Shown in pieces: positions 1 to 10,672 of a stretch of 64,000 bases of DNA; within the stretch, counting starts at the first letter, position 1; every line of letters begins with the position of its first letter. The notes under the pieces were generated by a model. That model was not told the origin of the DNA. It saw only the letters and a list, made by a program, of their open reading frames with translations, and did not search any database. A program made the translations under genes and the position numbers. The stretch comes from Paraburkholderia aromaticivorans. Its GTDB lineage: Bacteria > Pseudomonadota > Gammaproteobacteria > Burkholderiales > Burkholderiaceae. The stretch covers positions 2,852,001-2,916,000 of the forward strand of contig NZ_CP051516.1 of the NCBI RefSeq assembly GCF_012689525.1, read 5' to 3'.

Positions 1-445
1 GTGGCGTTCCTTCCGCGGACCGCGGCGCTCCTGCGCCTGTTGTGTCCGGATGTCTCCAAGACTGCTGCGTACATTGCTGCTCCTGCTTCTTTCTTGCGCG
101 AGCCGTCGGCGGCTCGCGTCGTTCCCGCTGCAGCGCATTGCCTGCGCCGCCTGGCGGGTTGCGCCGTTGCTCAATGGCGCGATGTCCTTCACCTGCTTAG
201 CTCTTCACCTTGCCTTCACTGCGCTGCCGTGGATCGCCCGCGCGACGCCGCCGCGCCATGCGCGCCCGCTAACCGCCACGCCACCGTATGCCCGCCTCGC
301 CACGCTATAATCATTCGCTCGCCGCTGCTGCCGGCCGTTCAGCGTGTTTTGTGCGTTTTACCGCCGCCGGCGCGTGCCCCGCTTTTTTCTGCATCCTTTT
401 CCGCAGCCGTCTCTCGCCCATCTTCGATCAGGCTCGATCCGCCCA
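1..445. other. Intergenic region upstream of dapC; no gene seen
   Basis: No reading frame here has recognisable protein content. The long plus-strand frame that crosses it continues out of frame through dapC and is a high-GC shadow. The only signal seen is a perfect -10 hexamer at 306-311, listed separately. The gene to the left of the window cannot be told from this sequence. Confidence 0.5.
283..311 (+). promoter_or_regulatory. Possible dapC promoter (-10 TATAAT)
   Basis: A perfect TATAAT lies at 306-311, about 135 bases before the chosen dapC start. No good -35 hexamer sits 16-18 bases upstream (283-288 reads ACCGTA), so an activator would be needed or the match is chance. Confidence 0.3.
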
Positions 446-1663
446 GTGAATCCGCTACTCGACTCCCTCCAGCCCTACCCGTTCGAAAAGCTGCGCGCGC
501 TTTTCGCGGACGTCACGCCGAGCGCCGGCCTTGCGCATATCAGCTTTGGCATCGGCGAGCCGAAACACCCCACGCCCGCGCTGATCCGCGATGCCGTGGT
601 CGCCTCGCTGGGCGGCTTGTCCTCGTATCCGGCCACGATCGGATCGCCGGCGCTGCGCGAGTCGATCGCGAAATGGGTCACGCGGCGCTACAACCTGCCG
701 CCGGTCGATCCGGCCTCCCAGGTGCTACCGGTGTCGGGTTCGCGCGAGGCGCTGTTCGCGCTCGCCCAAACCGTGCTCGACCCGAAAAAGAATGCTGACG
801 GCGAGCCTGCGATCGTACTCTGTCCGAACCCGTTCTACCAAATCTACGAAGGCGCGGCGATTCTGGCCGGCGCGCAGCCGTACTTCGTGAATAGCGATCC
901 GGCGCGCAACTTCGCCTGCGACTATTCGGCGGTGCCGGCCGACATCTGGGCGCGCACGCAACTGCTCTATGTCTGCTCGCCCGGCAATCCGACCGGCGCG
1001 GTGCTCACGCTCGACGACTGGCGCGAACTGTTCGCGCTGTCGGACCGCTACGGCTTCGTGATCGCCTCGGACGAGTGCTACTCCGAAATCTATTTCGACG
1101 AAGCCAATCCGCCGCTCGGCGGCCTCGAAGCCGCGCACCGGCTCGGTCGTGGCTTCGAGCGGCTCGTCATGCTTTCGAGCCTGTCCAAGCGCTCGAACGT
1201 GCCGGGCATGCGCTCGGGCTTCGTCGCGGGCGACGCGGCGATTCTGAAGGACTTCCTGCTATACCGGACATACCACGGCGCGGCCTTGTCGACGGTGTTC
1301 CAGAGTGCCAGCATCGTGGCCTGGAATGACGAGACGCACGTGCGCGAGAACCGCGCGAAGTACGTGCGGAAGTTTTCCACCGTGACGCCGATGCTCGCCG
1401 AGGTGCTCGACGTGCGCCTGCCGGATGCCGCGTTCTATCTGTGGGCAGACGTCTCGCGCACGGGCCTCACGGACACCGAGTTCGCCCAGCGCCTCTACGC
1501 CGACTATAATGTGACGGTTCTGCCGGGCTCGTTCCTCGCGCGCACTGCGCACGGCGTGAACCCCGGCCGCAATTTCGTACGCATGGCGCTCGTCGCCGAC
1601 GTCGACGAATGCACGCAGGGCGCGCAGCGGATCGTCGATTTTTGCCGCGCGCTGGCGGGTTGA
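446..1663 (+). CDS. dapC: Succinyldiaminopimelate transaminase
   Basis: Fold-type I PLP aminotransferase of about 405 residues. It is inferred to make N-succinyl-LL-2,6-diaminopimelate in the succinylase branch of lysine and peptidoglycan precursor synthesis. Visible motifs are CSPGNPTG (177-184), the DECYSE cofactor-binding stretch (209-214) and SSLSKRSN with the Schiff-base lysine at about K248. The start is taken as GTG at 446 (protein begins VNPLLDSLQPYPFEKL), because the 34 residues encoded upstream are Arg/Pro-rich and unlike the family. dapD follows 70 bases later on the same strand and dapE is close by, which supports DapC over other class I aminotransferases. Confidence 0.88.
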   Translation: MNPLLDSLQPYPFEKLRALFADVTPSAGLAHISFGIGEPKHPTPALIRDAVVASLGGLSSYPATIGSPALRESIAKWVTRRYNLPPVDPASQVLPVSGSREALFALAQTVLDPKKNADGEPAIVLCPNPFYQIYEGAAILAGAQPYFVNSDPARNFACDYSAVPADIWARTQLLYVCSPGNPTGAVLTLDDWRELFALSDRYGFVIASDECYSEIYFDEANPPLGGLEAAHRLGRGFERLVMLSSLSKRSNVPGMRSGFVAGDAAILKDFLLYRTYHGAALSTVFQSASIVAWNDETHVRENRAKYVRKFSTVTPMLAEVLDVRLPDAAFYLWADVSRTGLTDTEFAQRLYADYNVTVLPGSFLARTAHGVNPGRNFVRMALVADVDECTQGAQRIVDFCRALAG

Positions 1664-1733
1664 GTTTTCGTTGATTGCAACCCCGCGCACCGCATCCCTT
1701 CTTCCGACTTCAACTCTTCGATAAAGCACGCAT

Positions 1734-2561
1734 ATGTCGCAACAACTTCAGCAGATCATTGACACCGCCTGGGAAAACCGCGCCGAACTGTCGCCGAAGG
1801 CCGCTCCGGCCGACGTGCGCGAAGCCGTCGCCCACGCCATCGAGCAACTGGACAAGGGCGCGCTGCGCGTCGCGGAAAAGAAAGATGGCGACTGGGTCGT
1901 CAATCAGTGGCTGAAGAAAGCCGTGCTGCTGTCGTTCCGCCTGGAAGACAACGCGCCGATGCCGGCCGGCGGCTACTCGCAGTTCTACGACAAGGTGCCG
2001 TCGAAGTTCGCCAACTACACCGCTGAAGACTTCGCCGCCGGCGGCTTCCGCGTGGTGCCGCCCGCCATCGCGCGCCGCGGCTCGTTCATCGCGAAGAACG
2101 TCGTGCTGATGCCGTCGTACACCAACATCGGCGCGTACGTGGACGAAGGCTCGATGGTCGATACGTGGGCCACCGTCGGTTCGTGCGCGCAGATCGGCAA
2201 AAACGTCCACCTGTCGGGTGGCGTGGGCATCGGCGGCGTGCTGGAGCCGCTGCAGGCGAACCCGGTCATCATCGAGGACAACTGCTTCATCGGCGCGCGT
2301 TCGGAAGTGGTGGAAGGCGTGATCGTCGAAGAAAACTCGGTGATCTCGATGGGCGTGTACCTCGGCCAGAGCACCAAGATTTACGACCGCGAAACCGGCG
2401 AAGTCACGTACGGCCGCATTCCGGCGGGCTCGGTGGTGGTGGCGGGCAACCTGCCGTCGAAAGACGGCTCGCATAGCCTCTACTGCGCCGTGATCGTCAA
2501 GAAGGTGGACGCCAAGACGCGCGCGAAGGTCGGCCTGAACGAGCTGCTGCGAGGCGACTGA
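1734..2561 (+). CDS. dapD: 2,3,4,5-tetrahydropyridine-2,6-dicarboxylate N-succinyltransferase
   Basis: DapD, 275 residues, the usual length. It transfers succinyl from succinyl-CoA to tetrahydrodipicolinate, the step just before DapC. An alpha-helical N-terminal domain (1-100) is followed by a left-handed beta-helix of hexapeptide repeats (about 105-220), seen as the spaced pattern around [24 protein letters not shown] and [13 protein letters not shown]. The ATG at 1734 gives the canonical N-terminus [13 protein letters not shown]. Its TGA shares its last base with the ATG of the next gene, so the two are likely translationally coupled. Confidence 0.97.
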   Translation: MSQQLQQIIDTAWENRAELSPKAAPADVREAVAHAIEQLDKGALRVAEKKDGDWVVNQWLKKAVLLSFRLEDNAPMPAGGYSQFYDKVPSKFANYTAEDFAAGGFRVVPPAIARRGSFIAKNVVLMPSYTNIGAYVDEGSMVDTWATVGSCAQIGKNVHLSGGVGIGGVLEPLQANPVIIEDNCFIGARSEVVEGVIVEENSVISMGVYLGQSTKIYDRETGEVTYGRIPAGSVVVAGNLPSKDGSHSLYCAVIVKKVDAKTRAKVGLNELLRGD

Positions 2562-2926
2562 TGGCGCGCGGCACCAAAACCGTCGTCTACGGCATCCCGA
2601 ACTGCGACACCGTGAAGAAAGCCCGCGTGTGGCTGGAAGAGCACGGCGTCGAGTTCGAGTTCCACGACTTCAAGAAACACGGCGTGACCGAACCGCTCGT
2701 GCAGGACTGGCTGAAAGACGTGAAGCTCGACGCCTTGCTGAACCGGCGCGGTACCACGTGGCGCGCGCTGTCCGATGACATGAAATCGGCTGCGGACACG
2801 CAGTCGGGCGCGATCGCGTTGATGATCCACAAGCCGTCGGTGATCAAGCGGCCGGTGCTGGTGGTCAACGGCCGCGTCAAGTCGCTCGGTTTCTCCGCGG
2901 ACGATTACGCGGCGCTGTTTGCGTAA
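2561..2926 (+). CDS. ArsC/Spx-family reductase (YffB-like)
   Basis: A 121-residue thioredoxin-fold protein of the arsenate reductase/Spx family. The N-terminus shows YGIPNCDTVKKAR with the active-site cysteine at C15, the hallmark of the YffB branch. The family also has the later LNRRGTTWR and IKRPVLV elements seen here. YffB proteins are thought to be glutathione-dependent thiol reductases rather than true arsenate reductases; the physiological substrate is not known. It starts on the last base of the dapD stop codon, and this position between dapD and dapE is common in related bacteria. An intrinsic terminator follows at 3064-3100. Confidence 0.85.
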   Translation: MARGTKTVVYGIPNCDTVKKARVWLEEHGVEFEFHDFKKHGVTEPLVQDWLKDVKLDALLNRRGTTWRALSDDMKSAADTQSGAIALMIHKPSVIKRPVLVVNGRVKSLGFSADDYAALFA

Positions 2927-4267
<1,341 letters not shown>

Positions 4268-4283
4268 ACAAGGACTATTTGCG

Positions 4284-5168
4284 ATGACGCTCCCGTTTTC
4301 CACCGTTCGCGACCTGCTGCGTTTCGCGGTCTCGCGCTTCAACCAGGCCGATCTGTCGTTCGGCCACGGCTCGGCCAATGCCTATGACGAAGCCGTCTAT
4401 CTGGTCCTGCACACGCTGCATCTGCCGCTCGATCTGCTGGATCCGTTTCTCGACGCGCGTTTGACCGCGGCTGAAATCGACGCCGTGCTGAACGTGATCG
4501 AGCGCCGCGCCACCGAACGCGTGCCGGCCGCCTACATCACGCAGGAAGCCTGGATGCACGGCTTCCGCTTCCACGTGGACGAGCGCGTGATCGTGCCGCG
4601 TTCGTTCATCGGCGAATTGCTGCAGGACGGTTTGCAGCCCTACGTGGAAGATCCCGAGCAGGTGAGCGCCGTGCTGGAGTTGTGCACGGGTTCCGGCTGC
4701 CTCGCGATTCTCGCCGCGCACGCGTTCCCGAATGCGGATATCGACGCGGTGGACCTGTCGGCGCCCGCGCTGGAAGTCGCCGCGCGCAACGTCACGGACT
4801 ACAAGCTCGACGACCGCGTCGCCCTGTTCGAAGGCGATCTGTACGCGCCGCTCGCGGAGCGCCGTTACGACGTGATCATCAGCAACCCGCCGTACGTGAA
4901 CGCGGCGTCGATGCAGGATCTGCCCGCCGAATACAAGCACGAGCCGGAGATGGCGCTGGCGGGCGGCGTCGACGGCATGGACATCGTGCGCCGGATCATC
5001 GCCGAAGCGCGCAACTGGCTGACCGACGAAGGCGTGCTGGTCGTCGAAATCGGCAACGAGCGGCAACACGTGGAAGCGGCATTCGGCGGGCTCGATCTCG
5101 TCTGGCTGTCGACCAGTGCCGGCGACGACAACGTGTTCCTGATCCAGGCGGCTGATTTGCCGGTTTGA
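4284..5168 (+). CDS. prmB: Ribosomal protein uL3 N5-glutamine methyltransferase
   Basis: SAM-dependent methyltransferase of 294 residues. The SAM-binding motif LELCTGSGCL is at 131-140 and the amide-methylating NPPY motif at 201-204 (IISNPPYVNAAS). The N-terminal helical domain (1-90) is the substrate-recognition part shared with PrmC. PrmB rather than PrmC is called from the N-terminus (TVRDLLRFAVSRFNQADLSFGHG) and from the position after dapE. PrmB methylates a glutamine of large-subunit protein L3 during ribosome assembly. Confidence 0.93.
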   Translation: MTLPFSTVRDLLRFAVSRFNQADLSFGHGSANAYDEAVYLVLHTLHLPLDLLDPFLDARLTAAEIDAVLNVIERRATERVPAAYITQEAWMHGFRFHVDERVIVPRSFIGELLQDGLQPYVEDPEQVSAVLELCTGSGCLAILAAHAFPNADIDAVDLSAPALEVAARNVTDYKLDDRVALFEGDLYAPLAERRYDVIISNPPYVNAASMQDLPAEYKHEPEMALAGGVDGMDIVRRIIAEARNWLTDEGVLVVEIGNERQHVEAAFGGLDLVWLSTSAGDDNVFLIQAADLPV

Positions 5169-5494
5169 GGTTTGATCGCTTCTTCGGGATGCGGTGCGCG
5201 CGGCGTGGGTTGTCATGCTGTGCGTGCCGTGTCTGAATGAAGCGGCTCTCCCGAGCACTTGCTTCGAGCCCAGGACTCGACCGGACTCCCCAAATCCGGC
5301 TCTCCCGCTCCCGACAAAAACAAAAGTGTTCTGTCCTCCGCGACCATCCCGCAATCGCGCGCGACCACGCGGCTTTGCCCCCCAGCTTGACCATTCCCCC
5401 CCAACGCACGCACGTTCGGTAAGATGAGCGCGGTCAGCTGCCCGGCGCTCATCGAGCCGGCCCGGGCAGCGCTTCGCCAACCCAACGCCTGCCT
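5169..5494. other. Intergenic region between prmB and cls
   Basis: 326 bases with no convincing gene. A TTGACC (5387-5392) and a TAAGAT (5420-5425) are both visible upstream of the cardiolipin synthase gene, but they are 27 bases apart, too far for one sigma-70 promoter. No terminator-like hairpin with a T-run was found after prmB. Confidence 0.4.
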
Positions 5495-6946
5495 ATGCAA
5501 TTCGACCTGCTTCACATCGGCACGCTGGTCGCCCTCTGCCACATTCTCGGCGTGGCCGCGGCATGTCACGCGATTCTCAACACGCGCACTTCGCAAGGCG
5601 CGATCGCGTGGGCCGTGTCGCTGGTCGCGATGCCTTATCTGACGCTCGTGCCGTATCTGTTCCTCGGCCGCAGCAAGTTTGCCGGCTACGCGGACGCGCG
5701 CCGCGTCGAAAACGAACTGCTGCGCACGCGCGCGCATCCGCCGGAATGGGATATGCGCGCCTCGTCAGCGGGACTGCCGACGCTGGAACTCGGCGGCCGG
5801 CTCGTGCATTCGCTCACGCGCCTCGGCGGCATGCCGTTTTTGCCCGGCAACTCGGTGCGCACGCTGGTGAACGGCGCAGCGACCTTCGAGGCCATCTTCG
5901 ACGCCATCGAGAATGCGCGCCGCTACGTCATCGTGCAGTTCTTCATCGTGCGCGACGATGCGCTCGGCGAAATGCTCAAAGACGCGCTGATCGCGAAAGC
6001 GCAACAAGGCGTGCGTGTCTACTTCCTGTACGACAGCATCGGCAGCTTCGATCTGCCGCACCGTTATGTGGCGGCGCTGCGCGCGGGCGGCGTGGAGACG
6101 CATCCATTCGCTACCAATCGCCGCTTCGTCAACCGTCTGCAACTGAACTTCCGCAATCACCGCAAGATCGTTTCGGTGGATGGCGAACGCGCGTTTGTCG
6201 GCGGCCACAACGTGGGCGTGGAATATCTCGGTGGCAAGCCGCCGCTCTCGCCGTGGCGCGATACGCATATCGAGGTGCGCGGGCCGGCGGTCGCCAGCAT
6301 CCAGTTCGTGTTCACGGAAGACTGGCACTGGGCCACGCAGCAGTTGCCTGAGTTCGACATGCCGCCCGCGCCAGACGCCGACTCCGCGGCGGGACACAAC
6401 ATGCACTGCCTCGTCGTGCCGAGCGGTCCGGCGGACAAGCAGGAGACCTGCTCGCTGTTTTTCGTCGAAGCGATCAACGCGGCGCGCGAGCGAATCTGGA
6501 TCACCTCGCCCTACCTGATCCCCGACGAGGCGGTGTTCTCAGCCTTGCGGCTCGCGGCGCTGCGCGGCGTGGACGTGCGCATTCTGATTCCGAGCCGGCG
6601 CGATCACATCGTGGTGTTCGCCGCCTCGAAACTGTATGCGTACGACTCGCTACGCGCGGGAATCCGGATCTTCCGCTACCAGCCGGGCTTTCTGCATCAG
6701 AAGGTGGTGCTGATCGACAGTGCAGCCGCGGCAATCGGCAGCGCGAATCTCGACAACCGCTCGTTCCGGCTGAACTTCGAGATCATGGTGCTGACCGTGG
6801 ATCGCGGCTTCGCCAAAGAGGTCGAAACGATGCTGCTAGCCGACTTCGCCGAATCGCGCGAAATCGACCGGAATGAGTACCGCAAGGCAACCGCTTTGAA
6901 ACGCGTGTTGATGCACGTGGCGCGTCTCTTTTCGCCGATCCTGTAG
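5495..6946 (+). CDS. cls: Cardiolipin synthase, phospholipase D family
   Basis: 483 residues, the size of ClsA-type enzymes, which condense two phosphatidylglycerols into cardiolipin and glycerol at the inner membrane. Two N-terminal membrane segments are visible (about 5-28 and 36-56, then VPYLFLGRSKF). Both HKD catalytic motifs are intact: HRKIVSVD starting at H222 and HQKVVLID starting at H401, each followed by the Gly/Ser-Asn element (GGHN, GSANLDNRS). The gene stands alone on its strand, converging with gpx 11 bases away. Confidence 0.93.
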   Translation: MQFDLLHIGTLVALCHILGVAAACHAILNTRTSQGAIAWAVSLVAMPYLTLVPYLFLGRSKFAGYADARRVENELLRTRAHPPEWDMRASSAGLPTLELGGRLVHSLTRLGGMPFLPGNSVRTLVNGAATFEAIFDAIENARRYVIVQFFIVRDDALGEMLKDALIAKAQQGVRVYFLYDSIGSFDLPHRYVAALRAGGVETHPFATNRRFVNRLQLNFRNHRKIVSVDGERAFVGGHNVGVEYLGGKPPLSPWRDTHIEVRGPAVASIQFVFTEDWHWATQQLPEFDMPPAPDADSAAGHNMHCLVVPSGPADKQETCSLFFVEAINAARERIWITSPYLIPDEAVFSALRLAALRGVDVRILIPSRRDHIVVFAASKLYAYDSLRAGIRIFRYQPGFLHQKVVLIDSAAAAIGSANLDNRSFRLNFEIMVLTVDRGFAKEVETMLLADFAESREIDRNEYRKATALKRVLMHVARLFSPIL

Positions 6947-6957
6947 CGGCCGCCGCC

Positions 6958-7437
6958 TCACAGCAGCTTTTCGATGTCCTCGGTTATCGCCTCGGGCTTC
7001 GTCAGCGGCGCATAACGCTTCACCACGTTGCCGTCGCGGCTGATCAGGAACTTGGTGAAATTCCACTTGATCGCTTCCAACCCCAGCAGACCCGGCGCCT
7101 CGCCCGTCAGATAGCGGAACAGCGGATGTGCGTTCGCACCGTTCACGTCGATCTTGTCGAACATCGGGAATGTCACGCCGTAGTTCTTTTCGCAGAAGCT
7201 GCCGATCAGCGCGGCGTCGCCCGGCTCCTGCTTGCCGAACTGGTTGCAGGGAAACCCCAGCACCGCGAGCCCGCGTGCCGCGTAGGTGCCGTACAGCTTC
7301 TGCAAGCCCGCGTACTGCGGCGTGAACCCGCATTCGCTCGCCGTGTTGACGATCAGCAAAACCTTGCCGTCGTACTGCCCGAGGCTTACTTCCTCGCCGC
7401 CGAGCGTGCGTGCCGAAAACGAATAAATCGATGTCAT
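6958..7437 (-). CDS. Glutathione peroxidase-like thiol peroxidase
   Basis: 159-residue GPx-family protein. The catalytic cysteine is C36 in NTASECGFTPQY (a Cys, not a Sec, enzyme). The glutamine of FPCNQFGKQEPG (about Q66) and the tryptophan of KWNFTKFL complete the tetrad. Such small bacterial enzymes are reducing hydroperoxidases that often prefer thioredoxin over glutathione; the reductant cannot be told from sequence. No signal peptide, so it is cytoplasmic. It reads away from the ABC-F gene and converges on cls. Confidence 0.92.
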   Translation of the reverse strand: MTSIYSFSARTLGGEEVSLGQYDGKVLLIVNTASECGFTPQYAGLQKLYGTYAARGLAVLGFPCNQFGKQEPGDAALIGSFCEKNYGVTFPMFDKIDVNGANAHPLFRYLTGEAPGLLGLEAIKWNFTKFLISRDGNVVKRYAPLTKPEAITEDIEKLL

Positions 7438-7572
7438 GTGCTCCCCCCGTGAAAGCCGTCAGTCTATGCCAAAAGCTTCGCCGGTACAGTCGGCCGAATG
7501 GCCGATCCCGGTTGAGCGCCCGGTGTCGGGCCCGGCAGTCTAAAATAGCGGTTTTCTTCAGCCGGCCTCTTC

Positions 7573-9525
7573 GTGATCCGCTTTAACCAGTTCAGCCTCG
7601 CGCGCGGCACCAAGCCGCTCTTCGACAACACCACGTTCACCCTCAACCCCGGCGAGAAGGCCGGCCTGGTGGGGGCGAACGGCGCGGGCAAATCGACGCT
7701 GTTCGCCGTGCTGCTGGGCGAATTGCATGCGGACGGCGGCGATTTTTCGATCCCGCCGAACTGGCAGATCGCCCACGTCGCGCAGGAAACGCCCGCCGCG
7801 GACAAGACCGCCCTCGCCTACACGCTGGATGGCGACGCCGCATTGCGCGCGATCGAAGCGGCGATTGCCGCCGCCTCCGCCGCGCATGACGGCGCGGCCG
7901 AAGGCGAAGCGCACGCCGCATTCGCCGACGCCGACGGCTACACCGCGCCCGCGCGCGCCGAAGCCCTGCTGCTCGGCCTCGGCTTCACGCTCGATCAGAC
8001 CCGCAAGCCGGTCAGCAGCTTCTCGGGCGGCTGGCGCATGCGGCTGAATCTGGCGCAGGCGCTGATGTGCCGCTCCGATCTGCTGCTGCTCGACGAACCG
8101 ACCAACCACCTGGATCTCGACGCGATCGTCTGGCTCGAAGACTGGCTGGACCGTTATCCGGGCACGCTGATCGTGATCTCGCACGACCGCGAATTCCTCG
8201 ATTCGGTCTGCAATGTCACGCTGCATCTGGAACAGCAGCAGATCAAGCGCTATGGCGGCAACTACTCGCAATTCGAAGTGCTGCGCGCGCAGCAGATCGC
8301 GCTGCAGCAAAGCGCGTACGAGAAGCAGCAGCGCACGGTCGAGCATTTGCAGAGCTACATCAACCGCTTCAAGGCGCAGGCCACCAAGGCGCGCCAGGCG
8401 CAGAGCCGCGTCAAGGCGCTGGAAAAGATGGAACTGATCGCGCCGGCGCATGCGTCCTCGCCATTCACGTTCGAATTCCGCACGCCCGATTCCGCGCCGA
8501 ATCCAATGATGGTGATGGAAGACGTGCGCTGCGGCTACCGCAGCGAAGGCGAACCCAGTGTCGAGATTCCGATCGTCGATCACGTCATGCTGTCGATCCA
8601 GAACGGTCAGCGCATCGGGCTGCTCGGCGCGAACGGCCAGGGTAAGTCCACGCTGATCAAGACGCTGGCCGGCACGCTGGAGGCGCTCGGCGGCCACGTG
8701 CGCGAAGGCAAAGGGCTGCGCATCGGCTACTTCGCACAGCATCAACTCGAAACGCTGCGCCCGGACGACACGCCGTTGCAACACGTCGCGCGCCTCGCAC
8801 CGGACACGCGCGAGCAGGAATTGCGTGACTTCCTCGGCAGCTTCAACTTTTCCGGCGAGATGGCGACCTCGAAGATCGCGCCCTTCTCCGGCGGCGAAAA
8901 AGCCCGCCTCGCACTCGCGCTGATCATCTGGCAAAAGCCGAACCTGCTGCTGCTCGACGAACCGACCAACCATCTGGATCTCGAAACACGTTACGCGCTG
9001 ACCATGGCGCTCGCGCAGTTCGAAGGCACGCTGATTCTGGTGTCGCACGACCGGCATCTGCTGCGCGCCACCACCGATCAATTCATGCTGGTCGCGAAAC
9101 ATCGGCTGCAGGAATTCGACGGCGACCTTGACGACTACCGCGACTGGCTGCTTCAACATGCGGCCGAACAGCGCGCGGCGCTCAAGGCGGGCGCGGCGTC
9201 GAGCGGCGCGAACGGCGGTGACAGCGCGGACAACGGCGTGAATCGCAAGGAACAGCGGCGCCTCGAAGCGGAAACGCGTCAGAAGCTCGCGCATCTGAAA
9301 AAACCGCTGCAAAGCCGGATCACGAAGATCGAGAAGGAAATGGACACGCTCAACGCGGAGAAGGCGACGCTCGATGCGTTCGTCGTCGATCCGGCGAGTT
9401 ACGAGCCCGAACAGAAAAGCAAACTGACGGAGGCGATCCGCCGTCAGGCAGATGTGAACGCGCGCCTCGAAGCGCTCGAAGCCGAATGGCTCGAGACTCA
9501 TGAGGAACTCGAACAAATCGGCTAG
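7573..9525 (+). CDS. ABC-F family ATPase (YheS-like)
   Basis: 650-residue soluble protein with two ABC ATPase domains and no membrane segments, the ABC-F layout. Walker A motifs are GANGAGKST (about 34-42) and GANGQGKST (about 353-361). Signatures FSGGWRMRL and FSGGEKARL are each followed by LLLLDEPTNHLD. The linker (about 235-300) is rich in Gln, Lys and Arg, as in ribosome-binding family members. A C-terminal Lys/Glu-rich coiled-coil (about 555-650) follows an Ala/Gly/Asn spacer. Length and tail fit YheS more than EttA or Uup. Start is GTG 7573. Family members act as translation factors in the ribosomal E site; the exact role here is inferred. Confidence 0.9.
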   Translation: MIRFNQFSLARGTKPLFDNTTFTLNPGEKAGLVGANGAGKSTLFAVLLGELHADGGDFSIPPNWQIAHVAQETPAADKTALAYTLDGDAALRAIEAAIAAASAAHDGAAEGEAHAAFADADGYTAPARAEALLLGLGFTLDQTRKPVSSFSGGWRMRLNLAQALMCRSDLLLLDEPTNHLDLDAIVWLEDWLDRYPGTLIVISHDREFLDSVCNVTLHLEQQQIKRYGGNYSQFEVLRAQQIALQQSAYEKQQRTVEHLQSYINRFKAQATKARQAQSRVKALEKMELIAPAHASSPFTFEFRTPDSAPNPMMVMEDVRCGYRSEGEPSVEIPIVDHVMLSIQNGQRIGLLGANGQGKSTLIKTLAGTLEALGGHVREGKGLRIGYFAQHQLETLRPDDTPLQHVARLAPDTREQELRDFLGSFNFSGEMATSKIAPFSGGEKARLALALIIWQKPNLLLLDEPTNHLDLETRYALTMALAQFEGTLILVSHDRHLLRATTDQFMLVAKHRLQEFDGDLDDYRDWLLQHAAEQRAALKAGAASSGANGGDSADNGVNRKEQRRLEAETRQKLAHLKKPLQSRITKIEKEMDTLNAEKATLDAFVVDPASYEPEQKSKLTEAIRRQADVNARLEALEAEWLETHEELEQIG

Positions 9526-10672
9526 CGGCACGCTGTTTCAGGTCCGCGCCGGCATCGACGGGAGGTTGGCTTTGTCATCCGCGACATCATCCGTCTCAAC
9601 GCCTGATTCATCGGCCGCAGCTTCGGCCACTTCGTCGGCCGCTTCACCGGCCGCGTCCGCGCCGCCCGCGCTGCAAGGGCTGCGCGTGCTCGATCTGACA
9701 CGCCTGCTGCCGGGACCGGTCGCCGCCCTGCGGCTCGCCGAGCTGGGCGCCGACGTGCTGAAGATCGAAGCGCCCGGCGCCGGCGATCCCACCCGCACGA
9801 TGATGCAGTCGTCGAGCGATCGCGTGGCCGGGCGGCCCGGCGCGTTTTACCGGCTGGTGAATCGCGGCAAGCGCGAAACGCGCCTCGACCTCAAGTCCGA
9901 GGCGGGACGCAACGTGCTGTGCGCGCTCGCCGCGGAAGCGGACGTGCTGATCGAGAGTTTCCGGCCCGGTGTGATGGAGCGGCTGGGCCTCGGCTACGAA
10001 ACGTTGCGCGCGCTCAATCCCCGGCTGGTCTACTGCGCAATCAGCGGATACGGCGCGAGCGGTCCGTTCGTCGACCATGCAGGGCACGATCTGAACTACA
10101 TCGGCTATGCGGGCGTGCTCGATCAACTGGCGGGCCGTGACGGCGCGCCGATCCTGCCGAATTTCCAGATTGCCGATCTGCTCGGCGGTGCCCTGAGCGC
10201 GGTCACGCAGATTCTCGCGGCGCTATGGCATGTGTCGCGCGGCGGCGAAGGCCGCTTCGTCGATGTCTCCATGACGCATGTCACCCACGCGCACAACGTG
10301 GTGGCGCAGGTCGCGCTCGCCAATGATGGCGCGGCGCCTGCTGCCGGCGCCGGTCTGCTGAATGGCGGCGTGCCCTGCTACAACCTGTACCGCACGCTCG
10401 ATAACCGCTGGCTCGCGGTCGGCGCGCTCGAACTGAAGTTCTGGGAAACGCTCTGCATGGCGCTCGACCGACCCGAATGGGCCACGCGCCACTGGAGTCT
10501 CGGCCAGGCGATCGGCGGTCCGGACGCGGCCGCGCTCATACAGGAACTTGCCGACGTGATCGGCAAGCGTCCGCTGGAAGAATGGGTTTTGCTGCTGGAG
10601 CCGCTCGACTGCTGTGTCTCGCCGGTGCTGACGGCGGCCGAAGCCGCGCGGCATCCGCTGTTCAATCCGTAG
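9500..10672 (+). CDS. CaiB/BaiF-family CoA-transferase, short C-terminus
   Basis: Class III CoA-transferase/alpha-methylacyl-CoA racemase family, up to 390 residues. Family elements seen are GLRVLDLTRLLPGP, AELGADVLKIE, GRPGAFY, RGKRE and the active-site region YGASGPFVDHAGHDLNY. Two starts are possible: ATG 9500, which overlaps the ABC-F gene by 26 bases, or TTG 9572, which has a good GGGAGG six bases upstream and gives 366 residues. The N-terminus before residue 58 is Ser/Ala-rich filler. The protein stops at EAARHPLFNP, where most relatives run on for about 40 residues (see findings). The substrate is unknown. Confidence 0.8.
   Translation: MRNSNKSASGTLFQVRAGIDGRLALSSATSSVSTPDSSAAASATSSAASPAASAPPALQGLRVLDLTRLLPGPVAALRLAELGADVLKIEAPGAGDPTRTMMQSSSDRVAGRPGAFYRLVNRGKRETRLDLKSEAGRNVLCALAAEADVLIESFRPGVMERLGLGYETLRALNPRLVYCAISGYGASGPFVDHAGHDLNYIGYAGVLDQLAGRDGAPILPNFQIADLLGGALSAVTQILAALWHVSRGGEGRFVDVSMTHVTHAHNVVAQVALANDGAAPAAGAGLLNGGVPCYNLYRTLDNRWLAVGALELKFWETLCMALDRPEWATRHWSLGQAIGGPDAAALIQELADVIGKRPLEEWVLLLEPLDCCVSPVLTAAEAARHPLFNP

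Noticed and set aside
9500..9571. Start of the CoA-transferase fixed with certainty
   Set aside because: ATG 9500 and TTG 9572 are both plausible; TTG has the better ribosome site, so neither was claimed as certain.
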